Assembly (NCBI GenBank): GCA_016702335.1
Contig: JADJEF010000020.1
Span: forward strand, 1,240,001-1,304,000
DNA: 64,000 bases
Direction of reading: 5' to 3'
Source: Rhodocyclaceae bacterium
GTDB lineage: Bacteria > Pseudomonadota > Gammaproteobacteria > Burkholderiales > Rhodocyclaceae
In this document: positions 52,632 through 60,795 of the stretch, in pieces
Position numbering within the stretch: the stretch's first letter is position 1
Layout of the letters: each line of letters starts with the position of its first letter
Position numbers and translations under genes: made by a program
Notes under the pieces: generated by a model
Told to the model about the DNA's origin: nothing
Seen by the model: the letters and a program-made list of their open reading frames with translations, nothing else
Databases searched by the model: none

Positions 52632-53716
52632 GCGCGCAGTGCGAGCTCACCGCCAAGGCTGCCGCAAGGGTGCCGATGAGTGTGTTTGAGCGTTATCTCA
52701 CCGTCTGGGTGTTTCTCTGCATCGTCGTGGGTATCGTGCTCGGGCAGGTGTTGCCGGGGCCGGTGCAGGTGCTGGGGCACATGGAGTTCGCGCAGGTCAA
52801 TATCCCCGTGGGTCTGCTCATCTGGGTGATGATCATTCCCATGCTGGTCAAGGTTGATTTTGGCGCGCTGCATGAGGTGCGCAGTCATGTGCGCGGCATA
52901 GCGGTGACCCTGGTCATCAACTGGCTGGTCAAGCCCTTCTCGATGGCATTGCTGGCCTGGTTGTTCGTGCGTCATCTATTCGCGCCGCTGCTGCCCGCCG
53001 ACCAGCTCGACAGCTACATCGCCGGCCTGATTCTGCTCGCGGCGGCACCGTGCACCGCGATGGTGTTTGTCTGGAGCCGGCTGACCAATGGCGATCCCTT
53101 ATTCACGCTCTCGCAAGTGGCGCTCAACGACAGCATCATGATCTTCGCCTTCGCCCCCATAGTCGGCCTATTGCTCGGCATGTCGGCCATCATCGTGCCG
53201 TGGAGCACGCTGATGACCTCAGTAGTGCTCTACATTGTGATTCCGCTGTTGTTGGCGCAATGGTGGCGCCGGTCTCTGCTGGCCAAGGGGGAGGCGCATT
53301 TTGCGGCCACCATGGCCCGCCTCGGGCCCTGGTCAATTGCAGCTCTGTTGGTCACGCTGGTGCTGCTGTTTGCCTTTCAGGGCAAGGCCATCATCGAACA
53401 ACCGCTGGTGATCGCGCTTCTTGCTGTACCGATTCTGATTCAGGTACTGCTCAACTCCGGCCTGGCCTACTGGCTGAACCGCGCCGTGGGCGAAAAGCAC
53501 AGTGTGGCCTGTCCGTCGGCACTCATCGGCGCGAGCAATTTTTTCGAGCTGGCCGTCGCCGCCGCCATCAGCCTGTTCGGCTTCGAGTCCGGCGCGGCAC
53601 TGGCGACGGTGGTCGGGGTCTTGATCGAAGTACCGGTGATGCTGCTGGTGGTGCGCATCGTCAATCAAACCAAGGGCTGGTATGAGACCGGCCCGGCACA
53701 AAGGAGCCTGTCATGA
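52628..53716 (+). CDS. arsB: Arsenite efflux permease, ACR3 family
   Basis: 362 residues with ten hydrophobic helices. The ACR3 hallmark AAAPCTAMVFVWS (conserved cysteine in helix 4) and ALIGASNFFELAVAAAISLFG in helix 9 are present, as is the N-terminal ERYLTVWVFLCIVVGI. It exports arsenite (and perhaps antimonite) using the proton gradient, possibly energised by ArsA here. Often named acr3 or arsB. Overlaps arsC and arsD. Confidence 0.94.
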   Translation: MSAQCELTAKAAARVPMSVFERYLTVWVFLCIVVGIVLGQVLPGPVQVLGHMEFAQVNIPVGLLIWVMIIPMLVKVDFGALHEVRSHVRGIAVTLVINWLVKPFSMALLAWLFVRHLFAPLLPADQLDSYIAGLILLAAAPCTAMVFVWSRLTNGDPLFTLSQVALNDSIMIFAFAPIVGLLLGMSAIIVPWSTLMTSVVLYIVIPLLLAQWWRRSLLAKGEAHFAATMARLGPWSIAALLVTLVLLFAFQGKAIIEQPLVIALLAVPILIQVLLNSGLAYWLNRAVGEKHSVACPSALIGASNFFELAVAAAISLFGFESGAALATVVGVLIEVPVMLLVVRIVNQTKGWYETGPAQRSLS

Positions 53717-54090
53717 AAACACTTGAAGTCTTTGATCCCGCGATGTGCTGTGCCACCGGCGTGTGTGGCGTGGAGGTCGATCCGGTGCTGGCGCAGTTTT
53801 CCGCTGATCTGAAATGGGTCAGCGAGCACGAGGTGACCGTTACCCGCCACAATCTTGGTCAGGAGCCGCAGGCCTTCGCGGCGAACCCGGCAGTGGTGCG
53901 CGAAATGGAAGCGGGCATGGACCGGCTGCCGATTCTCGCCGTCGATGGACACATCATTTCCACCGGCATGTATCCCTCACGCGCGCAACTGGCGCAGAAG
54001 CTGGGCATTGCGCTTACCGCTGCCGACAAGCCGCACATCAAGCCGCACATCAAGGTGGGTAGCTGCAACCCGAAGTCTGGTTGCTGTTGA
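53713..54090 (+). CDS. arsD: Arsenic metallochaperone ArsD
   Basis: 125 residues. The N-terminal VFDPAMCCATGVCGVEVDP carries the three cysteines (CC and C five residues on) that bind As(III) and pass it to ArsA; a vicinal pair also ends the protein (CNPKSGCC). The fold is thioredoxin-like. Being between the permease and arsA it fits the chaperone role. Confidence 0.94.
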   Translation: MKTLEVFDPAMCCATGVCGVEVDPVLAQFSADLKWVSEHEVTVTRHNLGQEPQAFAANPAVVREMEAGMDRLPILAVDGHIISTGMYPSRAQLAQKLGIALTAADKPHIKPHIKVGSCNPKSGCC

Positions 54091-54103
54091 CTCGGGAGCC
54101 GCC

Positions 54104-55861
54104 ATGCCATTGCCGACACTGACAACCCGCCACGCTTTTTTCACCGGCAAGGGCGGGGTGGGCAAGACGTCGCTGTCGTGTGCTACCGGGCTAGCGCTGG
54201 CCGAAGCCGGCAAACGCGTGCTGATCGTCAGCACCGACCCGGCTTCGAATCTGGATGAAGTGCTGGGCGTGGCGCTGGGCGCGACGCCGACACTGATCCC
54301 CGAAACAAACACCCTGTACGCCCTCAACATCGACCCGGAAGCTGCGGCGCAAGCCTATCGCGAACGCATGGTGGCGCCCTACCGGGGCGTGCTGCCGGCC
54401 GCCGCCATTGCCAGTATGGAAGAGCAGTTTTCTGGCGCGTGCACCGTTGAGATCGCGGCCTTCGACGAATTCTCGACATTGCTCGGTGACCCCACGGCGA
54501 CCGCCGGTTTCGATCACGTGATTTTCGACACCGCACCCACCGGTCACACCCTGCGCTTGCTGACCTTGCCCTCGGCCTGGGACACCTTCATTGCCTCCTC
54601 CACCGGCGGCGCGTCGTGTCTGGGCCCGCTGGCCGGGCTGGAAAAACAGAAGGCACTCTATGCCGCGACAGTCGCGCAACTGGCCAGTCCGGCAGCGACC
54701 ACGGTGGTGTTGGTCAGCCGTGCCGAGGCCGCGTCCTTGCGCGAAGCCGAGCGCACCCGCGCCGAACTCGCCGAGCTGGGGGTAAGCAACCTGCACTTGG
54801 CGATCAACGGGGTCTTTGACAGCGCGGGCAGCACCGATGCCATCGCGCTGGCCATGGGTTCGCGGGCGGTGAGCGCCATGGCCGCCATGCCGGCGGGTCT
54901 GAGCGCCCTGCCGCGCGTGACCATTCCCTTCCTGCCACGCGGCACGGTCGGTCTGGCGGCGCTGCGTGCCATTGGTGAAAATGGTGTTCACTCCCCGCGG
55001 TCGCAGACGCTTGCAAGAAAGGTCGATGACCTGGAGTTGCCCGACGGTTTACGTGCGCTGGTGGATGAGCTAGCGCAGACAGGTCACGGCGTCATCATGA
55101 CCATGGGCAAGGGCGGCGTCGGCAAGACTACAGTGGCCGCGGCCATTGCCTGCGCACTCGCAGAGCGTGGTTTGCCGACCATCCTTTCCACCACCGATCC
55201 GGCGGCGCATGTCAGCGCGGCGGTGGGCAACGATCTGAAGAATCTGCTGGTCACGCGCATTGATCCGGTGGCCGAAGTGCGCCAATACACCGACGAGGTG
55301 TTGGCCAAGGCCAGCGAACATCTCGACGCCGCCGGCCGCGCCATGCTGGAGGAAGATTTGCGTTCGCCCTGCACGGAAGAAATCGCCATCTTCCGCGCCT
55401 TTGCGCGTACCGTCGATCAAGGCAAGGACGGCTTTGTCGTGCTCGATACCGCGCCCACCGGCCACACCATTTTGTTGCTCGACGCTGCCGAAGCCTACCA
55501 CCGCGAAGTGATGCGCACCCAAGGTGACATGCCGGGTGCCGTGCGCGAACTGCTCCCTCGCCTGCGCGACCCCGGCTACACCCACACGCTGATCGTGACG
55601 CTGGCCGAAGCCACGCCGGTGCACGAGGCAGCGCGTCTGCAAGCCGATCTCGCGCGCGCCGGCATCACGCCCATGGCCTGGGTGATCAACCAGTCGCTGC
55701 TGGCCAGCGGCACTCAGGAGCCGAGCTTGCTGGAGCGCGGGGAATACGAAGTGCCCTACATCCGTGAAGTGGCAGAAGCGCTGGCGAAGCGCTGCGCGCT
55801 GATTCCGTGGGTGCCGGTGGTGCCGGCCGGCGTCGAGAGCTTGCGCGCTATCGTTTGCTGA
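54104..55861 (+). CDS. arsA: Arsenite-stimulated ATPase ArsA (tandem)
   Basis: 585 residues from the ATG at 54104. Two homologous halves each have a deviant Walker A, GKGGVGKTSLS and GKGGVGKTTVA, and a DTAPTGHT signal-transduction motif. Metalloid-binding cysteines are in FSGACTVEI, ASCLGPL and RSPCTEEI. It receives arsenite from ArsD and drives export through the permease. Full-length tandem form as on R773; 13 bases after arsD. Confidence 0.95.
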   Translation: MPLPTLTTRHAFFTGKGGVGKTSLSCATGLALAEAGKRVLIVSTDPASNLDEVLGVALGATPTLIPETNTLYALNIDPEAAAQAYRERMVAPYRGVLPAAAIASMEEQFSGACTVEIAAFDEFSTLLGDPTATAGFDHVIFDTAPTGHTLRLLTLPSAWDTFIASSTGGASCLGPLAGLEKQKALYAATVAQLASPAATTVVLVSRAEAASLREAERTRAELAELGVSNLHLAINGVFDSAGSTDAIALAMGSRAVSAMAAMPAGLSALPRVTIPFLPRGTVGLAALRAIGENGVHSPRSQTLARKVDDLELPDGLRALVDELAQTGHGVIMTMGKGGVGKTTVAAAIACALAERGLPTILSTTDPAAHVSAAVGNDLKNLLVTRIDPVAEVRQYTDEVLAKASEHLDAAGRAMLEEDLRSPCTEEIAIFRAFARTVDQGKDGFVVLDTAPTGHTILLLDAAEAYHREVMRTQGDMPGAVRELLPRLRDPGYTHTLIVTLAEATPVHEAARLQADLARAGITPMAWVINQSLLASGTQEPSLLERGEYEVPYIREVAEALAKRCALIPWVPVVPAGVESLRAIVC

Positions 55862-55905
55862 GGATGCGTTGACGCTGTGCTGGGGGTGGCTTGAGCGCGC
55901 TGTGC

Positions 55906-56145
55906 TCAGTCGCCGACGCGCAGGAAGCGTGGCACAGCCTGCCCGTTGATTGTCACTATTTCTGTGAACATGGCCGCCGGCCGCACCCACAAGCCCTGCT
56001 CGCCGTAGAGCGCACGGTACAGCGTCATCGGCGCCAGCGTCTCGCTGTGGCGCACGGTGTCCAGCACCTGGTACTCCTTGCCTTTGTAGTGGCGGTAGCG
56101 GCCGGGCGGTGTCACGATTAGCGGTGGCAGGGTCTCGTCGCTCAT
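55906..56145 (-). CDS. DUF1653 family protein
   Basis: 79 residues from the ATG at 56145. The pattern PGRYRHYKGKEYQVLDTVRHSETLAP-like (split here: PGRYRHYKGKEYQVLD and VRHSETLAPMTLYRALYG) and VRPAAMFTEIV are the DUF1653 signature; a small beta-rich protein of unknown function common in proteobacteria. It is the last of four short minus-strand genes, convergent with arsA. Confidence 0.82.
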   Translation of the reverse strand: MSDETLPPLIVTPPGRYRHYKGKEYQVLDTVRHSETLAPMTLYRALYGEQGLWVRPAAMFTEIVTINGQAVPRFLRVGD

Positions 56146-56152
56146 GGTGCCT

Positions 56153-56518
56153 TCAGGGTTTGCGGTTGAGCAGGTTTTTGAGATCGGCGAAGGGCGAATG
56201 CGTGGCCGCGTTCGTCGGCTGCGCGCCGCCGCCCAGTCCGGACGCGGCCTCAAGCTGGCGCTGGTGCTCGTTGTCATGGCAATACAGGCAGAGCAACTCC
56301 CAATTGCTGCCGTCGGTCGGGTTGTTGTGGTGATTGTGGTCACGGTGATGCACGGTCAGTTCGCGCAGATTGCTGTGCGTGAACGTGCGCGCGCAGCGGC
56401 CACAGACCCACGGATAAATTTTCAGCGCCTGCTCGCGGTAGCCCGATTCGCGGGCCGCGGCGTCTTGCCGCGCCTTGGCGACGAGCGCGTCGAGTTTTGA
56501 GGTCTTTTCATTGCTCAT
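56153..56518 (-). CDS. YajD-like HNH nuclease
   Basis: 121 residues. CGRCARTF and CLYCHDNEH supply the two CxxC zinc pairs around the HNH core LTVHHRDHNHHNNP, with the catalytic histidines. This layout is that of E. coli YajD, whose role is unknown. It overlaps the DUF3820 gene by four bases and lies 7 bases before DUF1653. Confidence 0.88.
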   Translation of the reverse strand: MSNEKTSKLDALVAKARQDAAARESGYREQALKIYPWVCGRCARTFTHSNLRELTVHHRDHNHHNNPTDGSNWELLCLYCHDNEHQRQLEAASGLGGGAQPTNAATHSPFADLKNLLNRKP

Positions 56519-56730
56519 TGATGGCCCCTCAGCGGGTCGAGTAGAGAACGCAGACCGTTATGGTCGATCTCCTGCATCAATGCCAGCAGCCGGCCGATGT
56601 CACCCCCTGGAAAACCGGTTCGGGCAAACCAGTTCAGGTAGTTGCCGGGCAGGTCGCATAGCCGCCGCCCCTGGTACTTGCCGAAGGGCATGGTCAGGGT
56701 GGTCAGGCGTTCAAGGTCGTCCGGTGTCAT
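56515..56730 (-). CDS. DUF3820 family protein
   Basis: 71 residues: MPFGKYQGRRLCDLPGNYLNW is split by the family's MPFGKYQG and LPxxYLxWF blocks (here LPGNYLNWFA), followed by an acidic helix. Small proteins of this type are widespread and uncharacterised. Overlaps both neighbours by four bases, including the broken DsbA-family gene upstream. Confidence 0.85.
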   Translation of the reverse strand: MTPDDLERLTTLTMPFGKYQGRRLCDLPGNYLNWFARTGFPGGDIGRLLALMQEIDHNGLRSLLDPLRGHQ

Positions 56731-56897
56731 GGCTGTGCCAGGGCGTGGCGCAACGCGCGCTCGAAGGCTTCCACCGGGATGGTCACGCTGACGCCGGGGT
56801 CGAGTCGTTCAATGGCCTGCTCCTGCGCATAGAGGCCGATCACGCACCAGGGGCAGGAAACGTCGGAGACAAAGTCGATCGCGAGGGAGGTGCGCAT
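56727..56897 (-). pseudogene. DsbA/FrnE-family oxidoreductase remnant (internal deletion)
   Basis: 56 residues. The first 35 match the start of FrnE-type proteins, with the active site DFVSDVSCPWCVIG (C-P-W-C). The sequence then jumps after DPGVSVTI to PVEAFERALRHALAQP, which resembles the C-terminus of the same family, usually about 200 residues long. The middle, including the helical insert and cis-proline strand, is missing while the frame stays open. A non-functional deletion product is the likely reading; a functional mini-protein cannot be excluded. Confidence 0.7.
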
Positions 56898-56972
56898 GAG
56901 AGACATCAGGATGGTGTCGGCACCATTGTCGCAGGTGTGGGCGCGCATTGGCATGCCCGCACGGCAGGGCAA

Positions 56973-57002
56973 ATCGCCGTGTTACCAGCGCCGACTTGCG
57001 GA
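56973..57002 (+). repeat. 30-bp dispersed element, copy J (intergenic)
   Basis: Perfect A12-subtype consensus (ATCGCCGTGTTA, CCAGCGCCGACTTG, CGGA), extended by AAATCGC at the left and GCGGATTTTT at the right, an imperfect inverted repeat ending in Ts. It lies upstream of the broken DsbA-family gene, near the site where that gene was damaged. Confidence 0.92.
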
Positions 57003-57149
57003 TTTTTCGGCATGACGCTGGTTTTCTCACGTGCGACGTCACATTGGCACCAGGCACGGGGCGTAAGTGGGGTTGTCTCAGAGAAAGCGCAAAAGCAAGT
57101 GCGTCGAGGCGAAAATCAGCCTGACCGGTGAGCCCGGGAGTAATCCAGG
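57003..57149. other. Intergenic region without recognised genes
   Basis: Between dispersed-element copy J and the PmrA-type box. No coding frame with family support is visible; it presumably carries the promoter of the minus-strand small genes. Confidence 0.4.
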
Positions 57150-57166
57150 CTTAAGAACGGCTTAAT
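57150..57166 (+). promoter_or_regulatory. PmrA-type box in front of the regulator-linked operon
   Basis: CTTAAG-N5-CTTAAT, two direct hexamers 11 bases apart, the spacing and sequence of PmrA/BasR and QseB binding sites. It lies 46 bases upstream of the first gene of an operon that itself ends with a PmrAB/QseBC-type pair, so positive autoregulation is likely. A clear -10 is not visible. Confidence 0.7.
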
Positions 57167-57211
57167 AATCGCCCCCTAGTCTGCCGACATGTCATCGTCA
57201 AGGAACGAGTC

Positions 57212-57826
57212 ATGTCAGTCGCACAGCGCAAACTTTTGTCGAGCAAAACCGAGGGGCTGCGCACTTCGCATCACAGCGTGGCTTCGCCCCGCCGGGCCGA
57301 GGTTGAAGGCTTCATCCGCCAGATCTTCGCCGCGCACTACGGGGCCACGGTGCCCAGCTTTGCCCCCGAGCTGTTCGCGCTTGAGCAGGGCGAGCGCATT
57401 ACCGCCGCCGCGGGTTGGCGCGGGGCCCAACAAGGGGCGGTGGCCGAGCGCCTGTATCTGGAGAACTACCTCGATATCCCCATCGAGCAGGCCGTCAGCC
57501 AGATTGCCCAGCGTGAAATCGCCCGCGACAAAATTGTCGAGGTCGGCAATCTGGCTGCCGTCAAAGCCGGTAGCAGCATTGCCTTCATTGTGCGCATGGC
57601 GCGGCACTTTGAGCGTCTTGGCTACGAATGGGTGGTGTTTACCGCCACCGACGAACTGATCCGTATCTTTGGTCGTGTCGGCCTGCCGCTGATTGCGCTG
57701 GCCCCCGCCGACCCCGCGCGCGTGGGGGACGATGCCGCGAACTGGGGCCGCTATTACGACACCCAACCTATCGTGGTGACGGGGCGCATCCGCATTGCCT
57801 CCGAGCGGATCGGAAAAACCCTGTGA
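57212..57826 (+). CDS. Thermostable-hemolysin-family protein (GNAT-like)
   Basis: 204 residues. Blocks RAEVEGFIRQIFAAHYGA, FALEQGERITAAAGWRGA, LYLENYLDIPIEQA, VEVGNLAAVKAG and FGRVGLPLIALAPADP match the thermostable (delta-VPH) hemolysin family. Despite the name the pattern is that of an acyl-homoserine-lactone-synthase/GNAT-like fold, so an N-acyltransferase role is plausible; a true haemolytic activity is doubtful. No signal peptide. First gene behind the PmrA box; its stop overlaps the GTG of the ligase gene. Confidence 0.85.
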   Translation: MSVAQRKLLSSKTEGLRTSHHSVASPRRAEVEGFIRQIFAAHYGATVPSFAPELFALEQGERITAAAGWRGAQQGAVAERLYLENYLDIPIEQAVSQIAQREIARDKIVEVGNLAAVKAGSSIAFIVRMARHFERLGYEWVVFTATDELIRIFGRVGLPLIALAPADPARVGDDAANWGRYYDTQPIVVTGRIRIASERIGKTL

Positions 57827-59340
57827 GCGTCGCTCGTTTGTTGGCCAGTCTGGCCCACCGCGCTCCGGATGAGATCGTGCTATCCGGTGCGACCGGCAGC
57901 GGTGACGAGTGGACAGCCGCCGCCATTCGCCGTGAGATCGACACGCTCACGCCCCTGCTGGCCGATTGCCGGGTACTCGCCGTACTCGCTGACAACTGTC
58001 CGGCCTGGGTCATGGCCGACCTCGCGGCGCTGGAAGCGCGCATCGCGCAACTGCCTCTGCCGGTGTTTTTTACCCGGGCGCAAATGGGCCATGCGCTCGC
58101 CGCCACCGGCAGCGATACCCTGCTCACCGACCAGCCGCAGATGGCTGTCCTCCTCTCGGCAGATTTCACTCAGGCAGCGGTGTGGAATGGACTGACGCTG
58201 TTCAAACGCAAGGTCGCCACCGTCGCACTACCTGAGGGCACGGCAAAAATATCCTTCACCTCGGGCAGTACCGGCAACCCGAAGGGCGTCTGCCTGAGTT
58301 TTGAAGGGTTGGCGGATACCGCCGTGGCGGTGGCTGAGCGCCTTGCCGATTTGCCGGTCAAGCAGCACCTGTGCGTTTTGCCACTGGCGCTGCTGCTGGA
58401 AAACGTCGCCGGTGTGTATGCGCCGCTGCTGCAAGGCGCGCGTATCCACCTGTCGCCGTTGGCCGCGCTGGGTTGGCAGGGTATGGCCGGTTTTGCTCCG
58501 GCGGCGCTGCAGCAAAGCGCGCTGGCGACGGGTGCCAACAGCGTCATTCTGGTGCCCGAACTGGCCAAAGCCTGGACGGTATTTCTGGCCATGAGCGGTC
58601 AGCATGCCCCCGATTCACTCTGCTTCGCTGCCGTCGGCGGCGCACGCGTCGACCCGACGCTGCTGGCGCAGGGGCGCGGCCTCGGCCTGCCGCTGTATCA
58701 GGGCTATGGCCTGACCGAGTGCGGGTCGGTGGTTTGTCTCAATCGCCCCGGCGATGACGGTCAGGGTGTAGGCCGGCCCCTGAGTCATGCGCAGCTGCGC
58801 ATCGTGGAGGGCGAAGTGATCGCCCGAACGCGCGCTTTTCTCGCCTATCTCGGCGATGATCGCCGTGTTACCAGCGCCGACTTGCGGATAAATGACGTCG
58901 CGACCGACGAGTTTTCCACCGGCGATTGCGGCCACTTCGATGCCGCCGGCCACCTGCATCTCGACGGGCGCAAGAAGAACCTGCTCATCACCTCCTTCGG
59001 GCGCAATATCGCCCCCGAGTGGGTCGAGGCGGCGCTACTCGCCCAGCCCGGCATTTTGCAGGCGGTCGTGGTTGGCGATGCCCGCCCGGCGCTGGCGGCC
59101 TTGCTGGTGCCCGCGCCCGGCATCAACGCCACTCAGCTCGCGGCAATGGTGCAGGCGGCGAATGCCTCGCTGCCCGATTACGCCCGCGTCGGCCAGTGGG
59201 CGACCGTGCCCGCGTTTACGGTTGCCAATGGCCTCGCTACCGGCAACGGTCGCCCGATGCGCGCGGCCATCCATACCCATCACGCTACCTTGATCGATTC
59301 TCTCTACGCCACAAAGGAACCCACCGATGTCGTTTTATGA
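57823..59340 (+). CDS. AMP-dependent acyl ligase (acyl-CoA synthetase type)
   Basis: 505 residues from a GTG at 57823 overlapping the previous stop; a longer upstream frame is antisense-like sequence. A3 is ISFTSGSTGNPKGVCLS, A5 is YGLTECGSVV, A7 is FSTGDCGHF and A8 begins LDGRKKNLL. The A10 region reads ATGNGRPMR with no lysine where the family usually has its catalytic one. Residues 347-356 (RRVTSADLRI) come from a dispersed-element copy, just before the conserved DEFSTGD. It probably adenylates a fatty acid for the pathway of this operon. Its 3' end overlaps the next gene by 14 bases. Confidence 0.88.
   Translation: MSVARLLASLAHRAPDEIVLSGATGSGDEWTAAAIRREIDTLTPLLADCRVLAVLADNCPAWVMADLAALEARIAQLPLPVFFTRAQMGHALAATGSDTLLTDQPQMAVLLSADFTQAAVWNGLTLFKRKVATVALPEGTAKISFTSGSTGNPKGVCLSFEGLADTAVAVAERLADLPVKQHLCVLPLALLLENVAGVYAPLLQGARIHLSPLAALGWQGMAGFAPAALQQSALATGANSVILVPELAKAWTVFLAMSGQHAPDSLCFAAVGGARVDPTLLAQGRGLGLPLYQGYGLTECGSVVCLNRPGDDGQGVGRPLSHAQLRIVEGEVIARTRAFLAYLGDDRRVTSADLRINDVATDEFSTGDCGHFDAAGHLHLDGRKKNLLITSFGRNIAPEWVEAALLAQPGILQAVVVGDARPALAALLVPAPGINATQLAAMVQAANASLPDYARVGQWATVPAFTVANGLATGNGRPMRAAIHTHHATLIDSLYATKEPTDVVL
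58859..58888 (+). repeat. 30-bp dispersed element, copy K (inside acyl ligase gene)
   Basis: Perfect A12-subtype consensus (ATCGCCGTGTTA, CCAGCGCCGACTTG, CGGA). Read in the sense of the gene in a third phase, giving RRVTSADLRI. Confidence 0.92.
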
Positions 59341-59995
59341 ACAACTGGCAAGCGCCACCGCCGCCGAACGTCAGCAATTGCTTGCCGCGCCCATCATCGC
59401 CGACTGCCTGCAAGGCAAAGCCACGCGAGCGAGCTATCTGGCCTTTTTGAGTCAGGCCTACCACCACGTGCGTCACACCACGCCGCTGCTCATGTTGCTC
59501 GGCGGCAAGCTGCCCGAGCGTCTGGGCTGGCTGCGCAAGGCGGTGGCTGAGTACATTGAAGAAGAGATCGGCCATGAGGAATGGATTCTTTCCGACATTA
59601 CCGCCGCCGGCGGCGATGCCGAGGCCGTGCGTGTCAGCCAGCCGCACCTGCCCGCCGAGGTCATGGTCGCCTATGCCTACGACCTGATCAGCCGGCGCAA
59701 CCCGGCGGGATTTTTCGGCATGGTGTTCGTGCTCGAAGGCACCAGCGTCGCGCTGGCCCTGCACGCCGCCGACAAGATTCAGGCCGCCATCGGCGTGCCC
59801 GATAGCGCCTTCAGCTACCTGCGCTCACACGGCACGCTCGATCAGGAGCACACCCAGCATCTGGCGGCGCTGGTCAATGCCATGACACCGGACGATCAGG
59901 CCGAAGTCATCCGCAGCGCCAAGGTGTTTTTCAAACTCTACGGCGATGTCTTCCGTGGCTTGCCGACCTGGGCAGAAACGCAGGGGGCGAACTGA
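59327..59995 (+). CDS. Heme-oxygenase-like diiron oxidase (iron-containing redox enzyme family)
   Basis: 222 residues, all-helical. Likely metal ligands: the helix EYIEEEIGHEEW (E79/E80, H83), E137 in VFVLEGTS, and H168, D172 and H175 in SHGTLDQEH, giving the H-x3-D-x2-H pattern of heme-oxygenase-like diiron oxidases such as UndA (fatty acid to terminal alkene) and relatives in natural-product pathways. It lacks heme-oxygenase or TenA-specific residues. Next to an acyl ligase and an SDR, oxidation of a fatty-acyl or amine substrate is likely; the product is unknown. Confidence 0.85.
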   Translation: MSFYEQLASATAAERQQLLAAPIIADCLQGKATRASYLAFLSQAYHHVRHTTPLLMLLGGKLPERLGWLRKAVAEYIEEEIGHEEWILSDITAAGGDAEAVRVSQPHLPAEVMVAYAYDLISRRNPAGFFGMVFVLEGTSVALALHAADKIQAAIGVPDSAFSYLRSHGTLDQEHTQHLAALVNAMTPDDQAEVIRSAKVFFKLYGDVFRGLPTWAETQGAN

Positions 59996-60795
59996 TGCAA
60001 CTCACCAATGCCCGCATTCTGCTCACCGGTGCCACCGGCGGTCTGGGCGAAGCCCTCGCCCGCGAGCTGGCAAGGGCCGGCGCACAGTTGCTGATCGCCG
60101 GCCGCGACGTGCCAAAACTCGCCGCGCTCTCGGCGACGCTGGGGGCGGGCAGTGCCAGCGTGCGCGCCGATGTCACCCGTCCCGAGGGCATTGCCGCCAT
60201 TGTCGGCGCGGCGCAGGAATTCAACATCAACCTGCTGATCAACAATGCCGGCATCGGTGCCTTTGGCCTGTACGACGAGCAGAACTGGCCCACCATCGAG
60301 CAGTTGATCGCCACCAATCTGGCCGCGCCCATGCAGCTCACGCAGGCGCTGCTACCCTGGCTCAAGTCGCGCCCGGCGGCTGCCATTGTCAATGTCGGTT
60401 CGACCTTCGGCAGCGTACCCTTCGCCGGTTTCGTGGCGTATTCGGCGACCAAGGCCGGGCTGCGGGGCTTTTCCCAGAGCCTGCGCCGCGAACTGGCCGA
60501 TAGCCACATCGCGGTCGTGCATATCGCCCCGCGTGCGATTGACACGCCGCTCAATACCCCCGAGGTCAACGCGCTCAACCGCGATCTGAAAACCGCCTCG
60601 GACAGCCCGGCCGATGTCGCCCGCGCCATCGTCACCACCCTGCAAAAGAACGGGAAAGAACGCCATATCGGCTTTCCGGAGCGCTTCTTTGCGTGGCTTA
60701 ATGGCGTTGCGCCCGGCCTGGTTGATCACGGTGTCGCCGGCAAATTGCCGGCCATCAAGCGTCATGCCTCCACCACTCAGAAAGGTCGTCCATGA
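59995..60795 (+). CDS. Short-chain dehydrogenase/reductase
   Basis: 266 residues. The NAD(P) motif TGATGGLGEALAREL, NNAGIGAFG, catalytic VGSTFGS serine and YSATKAGLRGF tyrosine-lysine pair are all intact. The C-terminal tail (PERFFAWLNGVAPGLVDHGV) is a membrane-leaning helix seen in SDRs that act on lipids. It probably reduces or oxidises the product of the diiron enzyme. Start overlaps the stop of that gene by one base and its own stop overlaps the next ATG. Confidence 0.9.
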   Translation: MQLTNARILLTGATGGLGEALARELARAGAQLLIAGRDVPKLAALSATLGAGSASVRADVTRPEGIAAIVGAAQEFNINLLINNAGIGAFGLYDEQNWPTIEQLIATNLAAPMQLTQALLPWLKSRPAAAIVNVGSTFGSVPFAGFVAYSATKAGLRGFSQSLRRELADSHIAVVHIAPRAIDTPLNTPEVNALNRDLKTASDSPADVARAIVTTLQKNGKERHIGFPERFFAWLNGVAPGLVDHGVAGKLPAIKRHASTTQKGRP

